Assembly (NCBI GenBank): GCA_963814955.1
Contig: CAWFEX010000008.1
Location: 992,001-1,056,000 of the forward strand
Source: DATCJA01 sp963814955
Lineage (GTDB): Bacteria > Acidobacteriota > Vicinamibacteria > Vicinamibacterales > UBA2999
Direction of reading: 5' to 3'
Length of the DNA: 64,000 nucleotides
Positions 58,494 through 64,000 of the stretch are shown piece by piece. The translations under genes and the position numbers were made by a program. A model generated the notes under the pieces. That model saw nothing but the letters and a program-made list of their open reading frames with translations. It did no database searches and had not been told where the DNA came from. Within the stretch, counting starts at the first letter, position 1. The number at the start of each line of letters is the position of its first letter.

Positions 58494-59155
58494 TCAATGG
58501 ATCTGGTGCAGGATGCGGTTCCAGCGAATGCTGCTCAGCAAGTTCGTCCCTGCCTCGCCAAATGAGAAGTACACGAACAGCGCCTTGCCCTTGACGTACT
58601 CTCCGGGCATGAAGCCCCAGTAGCGGCTGTCCTGCGAGTTGTCGCGGTTATCACCCATCATGAAATACTGACCGGCTGGCACCGTCACCGGCCCGTACTG
58701 CATCCGCACATCGAAGTCGAACGGCCCTTCTTCGTCTGACGGCGTGAAGAGATACTGCACGTACGGCTCGTCGATCGGCTTGCCGTCGATGTACACCTTC
58801 TTGTTGCGCAGTTCCACGGTTTCCCCGGGCAACCCAATCACGCGCTTGATGAAATCGCGCTCCGGATCTTCGGGATACTTGAAGACGATGATGTCCCCCC
58901 GTCGGATGGGATCGATTGGGAGCAGCATCTGCTCGAGGCGCGTGGCGGTCGGCGCGTACGCGAACTTGTTGACCAGCAGGTGATCGCCGATTAGAAGGTT
59001 GTTCTCCATCGACCCGGTGGGAATCTTGAAGGCCTGCACGATGAACGTGCGGACGAACAGCGCCAGGATCACGGCCACACAGATCGACTCGAAATACTCT
59101 CGTGCCGTCGACTTCCGGTACCCGGCTGCGGCGTCGCTTCAGCTTTTGCCATCAT
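58494..59155 (-). CDS. lepB: signal peptidase I, frameshifted
   Basis: About 220 residues. The cytoplasmic N-terminus (MAKAEATPQPG) and the first membrane helix lie in different frames; the break is at about 59121 (CCGGGTACCGG). The helix reads YRKSTAREYFESICVAVILALFVR. The catalytic Ser is in PTGSMENNLLIGDHLLVNK and the Lys in RDFIKRVIGLPGE; GDNRDNSQDSRYWG closes the domain. It removes signal peptides in the inner membrane. lepA lies 24 bp upstream on the same strand. One missing base restores the frame. Confidence 0.95.
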
Positions 59156-59179
59156 CGCGCTCTCTTGGGCCCTGGGCCT

Positions 59180-60982
59180 CTATTCTGTCCCGACCTTCAG
59201 CACGGCGAGAAATGCTTCCTGGGGAATCTCGACACGCCCGACCCGCTTCATGCGTTTTTTGCCTTCCTTTTGCTTCTCGAGCAGCTTCCGCTTGCGGGTG
59301 ATGTCGCCGCCGTAGCACTTGGCCAGCACGTTCTTTCGAAGCGCCTTGACCGACTCGCGCGCAATGATACGGTTGCCGATGGCCGCCTGTATCGATATTT
59401 CGAACATCTGGCGCGGAATCAGCTCCCGCATCTTGGAGGCCAGCGCCCGCCCGCGCTCGTACGCCGCGTCCCTGTGCACGATGATCGAAAGGGCGTCGAC
59501 AGGTTCGCCGTTCACGAGGATATCCATTTTGACGAGCGGCGATTCCCAGTAGCCGGTCACGTGGTAATCGAGCGACCCGTAGCCGCGGGAAATCGTCTTG
59601 AGACGGTCGTAGAAGTCCATTACGACCTCGTTGAACGGCAGTTCGTAGGTGACGAGCACACGATCTGACTTCAGATACTCGAGCTTCTGCTGAATACCCC
59701 GCTTGTCCTGGCAGAGCTGCAGGATCGGACCGACGTATTCCGACGGCGTCAGGATCATCGCGGTAATGACTGGCTCTTCGAGTTTGGCGATGCGGCCGGC
59801 GTCCGGAAGCTTCGCCGGACTGTCGACATCGTGCACCTCCCCATCGGTTGTCGTCACCCGGTAAAGCACGCCCGGTGCCGTGGTGACGAGATCCATGTTG
59901 TACTCGCGTTCGAGCCGCTCCTGAACAATCTCCATGTGCAGCAGGCCGAGAAACCCGCACCGGAACCCGAAACCGAGGGCAGCCGAGGTTTCGGGCTCGT
60001 AGAAAAATGAGGCGTCATTCAGACGCAGTTTTTCGAGCGCATCACGCAGTTCGGAATACTGATGGCCTTCCACGGGATAGAGGCCCGCAAAGACCATCGG
60101 CTTCAGTTCCTTGAATCCTGGGAACGGCTCGGAGGTCGGACGCGCGACCTCCGTGACGGTGTCGCCGATCTTGGCGTCGGCCACACGCTTGATGTTGGCG
60201 ACGAGGAAACCGACCTCTCCCACGCCGAGCTCATCGACCGGAAGCGCTTTCGGCGAGAACACCCCGAGCTGATCGACCTCGTAGTCCTGCGCGGTCGCCA
60301 TCAGTCTCACTTTCATCTTCGGCCGAAGCACGCCGTCGATCACACGCACCACGATGACGACACCACGATAGGCGTCATACCAGGAATCGAAAATCAGCGC
60401 CTTGAGCGGCGCATCGGGATCGCCTGTCGGCGGATGGAAACGATGCACGATCGCCTCGAGAATTTCCCGCGTACCCGTCCCCTCTTTCGCGCTTGCGAGA
60501 AGCGCCCCAGAGCTGTCGAGACCGATGATCTCCTCGATTTGGCGTTTGCACTCTTCAGGCTGCGCGCTTGGAAGATCGATCTTGTTGATGACCGGAATGA
60601 TCTCGAGCTTGTCGTCGGCCGCCAGATACGCATTGGCGAGCGTCTGTGCTTCTACACCTTGTGCGGCATCCACCAGCAGAAGGGCACCCTCGCAGGCCGC
60701 CAGCGAACGCGTGACTTCGTAGCTGAAGTCGACATGACCTGGGGTGTCGATCAGGTTCAACACGTATTGCTGGCCGTCGACGGCCGTGTAATTCAAACGG
60801 ACGGGGTGGGCCTTGATGGTGATCCCGCGCTCGCGCTCGAGGTCCATGGCATCGAGGACCTGAGCCTCCATCTCGCGCGCCTGCAGCGCACCGGTGATTT
60901 CAAGGAAGCGATCGGCCAGCGTCGACTTGCCGTGGTCGATGTGCGCGATGACGGAGAAGTTCCGGATGTAGGCCTGATCCAT
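59180..60982 (-). CDS. lepA: elongation factor 4 (LepA)
   Basis: A 600-residue translational GTPase. Visible: SVIAHIDHGKSTLADR (G1), DTPGHVDFSYEV (G3), NKIDLPSA (G4), and the LepA C-terminal AKCYGGDITRKRKLLEKQKEGKKRMKRVG. It back-translocates or helps assemble ribosomes under stress. lepA-lepB is a standard gene pair. ATG 60982. Confidence 0.97.
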   Translation of the reverse strand: MDQAYIRNFSVIAHIDHGKSTLADRFLEITGALQAREMEAQVLDAMDLERERGITIKAHPVRLNYTAVDGQQYVLNLIDTPGHVDFSYEVTRSLAACEGALLLVDAAQGVEAQTLANAYLAADDKLEIIPVINKIDLPSAQPEECKRQIEEIIGLDSSGALLASAKEGTGTREILEAIVHRFHPPTGDPDAPLKALIFDSWYDAYRGVVIVVRVIDGVLRPKMKVRLMATAQDYEVDQLGVFSPKALPVDELGVGEVGFLVANIKRVADAKIGDTVTEVARPTSEPFPGFKELKPMVFAGLYPVEGHQYSELRDALEKLRLNDASFFYEPETSAALGFGFRCGFLGLLHMEIVQERLEREYNMDLVTTAPGVLYRVTTTDGEVHDVDSPAKLPDAGRIAKLEEPVITAMILTPSEYVGPILQLCQDKRGIQQKLEYLKSDRVLVTYELPFNEVVMDFYDRLKTISRGYGSLDYHVTGYWESPLVKMDILVNGEPVDALSIIVHRDAAYERGRALASKMRELIPRQMFEISIQAAIGNRIIARESVKALRKNVLAKCYGGDITRKRKLLEKQKEGKKRMKRVGRVEIPQEAFLAVLKVGTE

Positions 60983-61144
60983 TGAGCGGCGATCAGGAAA
61001 TTATACCTGTCGGGAACGAGATCCACTTCGCACGGGCCACAGAAGACACAGAGGCTTCTACGTAGTGTCCGGCTTCAGCCGGACCTACTTTGATGCCACG
61101 TCGTCGCCTTCGGGTAGAATGCGACGCGTTCGCCATTCATCTCC
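60983..61144. other. intergenic region with GTAG stem-loop
   Basis: Between the divergent lepA and kinase genes. It holds GTAG then GTCCGGC-TTCA-GCCGGAC then CTAC (61062-61088), and upstream a CCACAGAAGACACAGAGG period-type stretch. The kinase gene promoter must be here. Confidence 0.7.
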
Positions 61145-63863
61145 ATGCCGCTCGCCGCAGGTGTTCGGCTCGGACCATATGAAATCGTCACTCTCATCGG
61201 TACCGGAGGGATGGGCGAGGTCTACCGCGCGCGCGATCCCCGTCTCGGGCGCGACGTGGCCGTCAAAGTGCTCCCCTCGGCTTTTGCGGCGGACACCGAT
61301 CGCCTCCGTCGCTTCGAGCAGGAAGCGCAAGCCGCCGCCGCCCTGAATCATCCAAACATCCTGGCGGTCCATGACATCGGCACGCACGCCTCGACAGACT
61401 CAGGGCAAATGAGCCTGTACATCGTCTTCTGAATTACTCGAAGGGAACACTCTCGGCGATCTGCTGCGCGCCGGAGCTATGCCGGCGCGCAGGGCAATCC
61501 AATACGTCGTGCCCATCGCGGCCGGATTGGCCGCGGCGCACGACAAGGGCATCGTTCACCGTGACCTGAAGCCGGAGAATGTGTTCATCACGGCGGACGG
61601 CCGGGTAAAGATTCTGGACTTCGGGCTGGCCAAGCTGACACATGCCGAGCCTGCAGTCGCGAATGTCAGCGCGCTGCCGACGACGCCGCCCCTGGATCTC
61701 CCCGGGGGCAGACCGAACACGATTCCTGGCATGGTGCTCGGCACAATGGGATACATGTCGCCCGAGCAGGTCCGCGGCGCCGCCGCCGATCACCGCGCCG
61801 ACGTGTTCGCGCTGGGCGCCGTGCTCTACGAAATGCTGTCGGGCCGCCCGGCTTTTGCGGCGACAGCGCAGCCGACGTCATGTCGGCCATCCTCAGAGAG
61901 GATCCGCCGGATCTTCCAGTGACCGAGCGTCACGTTCCGCCGGCGCTCGCGCGCATAGTGAGCCGCTGCCTTGAAAAGAATCCCGCCGCGCGATTCCAGT
62001 CCACGCGCGACCTTGCGTTTGCACTGGAAGCGCTCTCCACTCACTCCGGGCAAACAGAGGCAATCGTCGTTCCCCGGAGTCCGGCACGAAGGAAACAGCT
62101 TGTTGCGCTGGTCGGAGCCGCCCTGCTTCTGGTCGCGGCAACCGCGGCTGGCGTCGGTTACTTAAAGCGCGCAGCCCCGTTGCCGGTGCACAAGCTGTCG
62201 ATCCTCCCGCCGCAGGGAATCACAGCATTGGGCAGAGTTGCGGTCTCTCCGGACGGCCGCCAACTGGCGTTCACCGCCAGATCTGAAGGCAGGCTAATGT
62301 TGTGGGTGCGTCCGCTCGACTCCGCGTCGGCGATGCCGCTCAACGGAACAGAAGGCGCGGTCAGCCCCTTCTGGTCGCCGGATAGCCGCTCCATCGGATT
62401 CTTTGCGCAAGGCAAGCTGAAACGGATTTCGATATCGGGTGGACCTGCACAAACGCTCTGCGATGCGCCCGGCGGCAGGGCCAGCGGAAAATGGAGTCGC
62501 GAGGGCGTGATTCTCTTCAACCCGGATCAACTCGAGAGCCTGTATCAAGTCCCGGCCGGCGGCGGAACGCCTCAGGCTGTCACGAAGGTCGATCGTGCGA
62601 ACGGAGAAGTGGCGCATGATCATCCGAGCTTTCTGCCTGATGGTCGTCATTTCCTTTACAGCGTTAAGGGCGCGGACATTGAAGACAGTTGGATAAAGGT
62701 AGGAGAACTGGGCTCGGCTGAGAGTCGGCCGCTCGTGAAGACGAACTCCAACGGGGTCTATGTGGGCAGCGACGGCGGTGACTACCCTTCTGTTTGTAAG
62801 CGAAGGGGTACTGCTCGCACAAGCATTCGACGCGGAGACCCTTGCGATTGTCCGCGAGCCGGCGCCAGTGACCGAGGAGCGCATTTTACAATTCGTCGGC
62901 TCGGGAACTGCCGCATCGGACGCTGCTTTCTCAGTGTCGGAGACCGGCACGCTGGTGTATCGCGAGGGTGCGGGCGCTACCAAGAGACAGCTTGTCTGGG
63001 TCGATCGAACTGGACGTGCGATCGCCTCAGTCGGGACATCCGGCCTGTATAACCATGTCGAGCTATCGCCGGACGGCAGGCGAGTGGCTGTTGATCGCCT
63101 CGACGAGCGGGCGGCTCAAACGGACATCTGGCTAATCGACGTGTCGACAGGAACGCCCTCGCGATTCACCTTCAGCCCTGGCCGCTTCGAATTTCCGCGC
63201 TGGGCGCCGGACGGAACTCGCCTCGTGTTCGCAGATGACCAACCACTCGGCCTCTCGCAGAAGCCCGCGTCCGGGGTCGGCGCGGAGGAACGGCTGTACA
63301 GATTCGACCGATCAGGCAGGTACTTTTCCGGGCGATTGGTCGTCGGACGGCCTGTCGATCGTCTTTCGAAGGCTTCCGCCAGGCACCCAGGGAAGTCTCT
63401 GGCTTCTGTCCCTCTCGGGCCAACGCCAGGCGAGACCCGTGCCGCAGACCGAAATGAGGGGCACGAACGGACGCTTCTCTCCCGATGGCCGCTGGCTCGC
63501 GTATCAGTCAAGCGAATCCGGCCGCGCTGAAGTGTACGTACAGCCGTTTCCGTCTACAGGAGCGAAATGGTTGATTTCTCGAAGCGGCGGCTTCTCGCCA
63601 CGGTGGCGTCGGGACGGCAGAGAACTCTTTTACATGACGACGGCCGGCACGCTCTCTGCCGCGCCAATCGTCGCCGGCGAGACGTTTCAGGCAGGCGAGC
63701 CCAGCGCACTCTTCGACGTTGGCTTCACACCATCGAGCGTAAATGCGTATCCCTACGCGGCTCATCGGACGGCCAGCGGTTCCTCGTGATTACACCAGAA
63801 GAGACAGCGTCGAACGCCGCCATCTCCGTGGTACTGAACTGGCCGTCTGCCCTTCGCAACTGA
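61145..63863 (+). CDS. Ser/Thr protein kinase with TolB-like propeller, frameshifted
   Basis: About 906 residues over five frame changes (near 61428, 61862, 62785, 63320, 63763). Kinase domain: GTGGMGEVYRARD, VAVKVLP, HRDLKPENVF, DFGLAK, GTMGYMSPEQ. Then a membrane helix (LVALVGAALLLVAATAAGVGYL) and WD40/TolB blades with VSPDGRQLAF, FWSPDSRSIGFF, LSPDGRRVAV, FPRWAPDGTRLVF, FSPDGRWLAYQS. Acidobacterial sensor kinases have this shape: cytoplasmic kinase, periplasmic propeller. The protein ends VVLNWPSALRN. The domain order is intact, so the breaks are probably sequencing errors. ATG 61145. Confidence 0.9.
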
Positions 63864-63889
63864 AATCGCTGACCCGCAGCCACGCGACA

Positions 63890-64000
63890 TCACGCGTTTC
63901 GGCCAGGCTTCTTGGATCGCCTGGTGGCGCCGGCGACGCGCCGCTTCTTCTTCTCAATGAGGGCATGGAGAGCGGCGGTGACCTCCTGGCTCACAGCGAC
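63890..64000 (-). CDS. partial gene, C-terminal basic tail
   Basis: The frame enters from the right edge and stops at 63890. The last 36 residues read VAVSQEVTAALHALIEKKKRRVAGATRRSKKPGRNA. The Lys/Arg-rich tail suggests a nucleic-acid-binding or cytoplasmic protein; nothing more can be said. Confidence 0.5.
   Translation of the reverse strand, partial: VAVSQEVTAALHALIEKKKRRVAGATRRSKKPGRNA

Overview
The window looks like a GC-rich Gram-negative chromosome, most likely an acidobacterium and perhaps of the Vicinamibacteria type. This rests on outer-membrane genes (lptD, several beta-barrels, lipoproteins), a PASTA-less Ser/Thr kinase fused to a TolB-like propeller, many TPR/HEAT proteins, DUF4142 and M1 peptidase genes, and intergenic GTAG hairpins. 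The taxonomy is an inference from gene content; no rRNA or tRNA gene was recognised.

Layout. 1-714: 5' part of a HEAT-repeat lipoprotein (minus). 817-9668: plus-strand housekeeping and envelope block: deoxynucleoside kinase, accD, folC, lptD, then nucleotide-sugar genes (rmlA-like, 3,5-epimerase-like, rfbB, a 4-keto-sugar reductase-like SDR). 9719-11313: lipoprotein and SPL-like radical SAM protein. 11351-12552: compact restriction-modification pair. 12752-17707: ClpA-like unfoldase, thiC and its TPP riboswitch (all minus). 17733-19898: small exported proteins. 19931-25406: minus-strand cluster of outer-membrane barrel proteins fused to peptidase-like domains, headed by a PA2779-like membrane protein. 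25498-31961: kinase/methyltransferase pair, DUF4142, an ENPP-type phosphodiesterase, a REP/RAYT element and a TPR protein. 32007-37056: NfeD/slipin operon, membrane protein, MetE-like protein and bicupin. 37100-45885: M1 peptidase, cupredoxin-like protein, HD-GYP phosphodiesterase, porin-like barrel, HupE-like protein, YcbB-type L,D-transpeptidase. 45928-50281: decayed FRG gene, SDR, rlmI, glyA. 50278-58476: DinG-like helicase, carboxypeptidase-regulatory/TPR protein, yggS, cstA, yggU, hutI, cyclodeaminase. 58494-63863: lepB, lepA and a Ser/Thr kinase; a partial basic-tailed gene reaches the right edge on the minus strand.

Two features run through the whole window. First, about 16 genes, including normally indispensable ones (folC, lptD, glyA, lepB), are split by single-base frameshifts, several in C/G runs. 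This points to uncorrected sequencing indels more than to gene decay, so these genes are annotated as one CDS across the shift. Second, intergenic spaces carry dispersed repeats: tandem 7-bp arrays whose unit differs from place to place, GTAG...stem-loop elements, REPs around a RAYT transposase, and a palindrome placed inside the P3 arm of the thiC TPP riboswitch.

The least ordinary locus is 19931-25406. There a C39-like cysteine peptidase plus TPR is joined to a POTRA-like segment and beta-barrel, next to a HExxH peptidase - beta-propeller - beta-barrel protein and a PA2779-like small membrane protein. Together they suggest an outer-membrane proteolytic or secretion machine.
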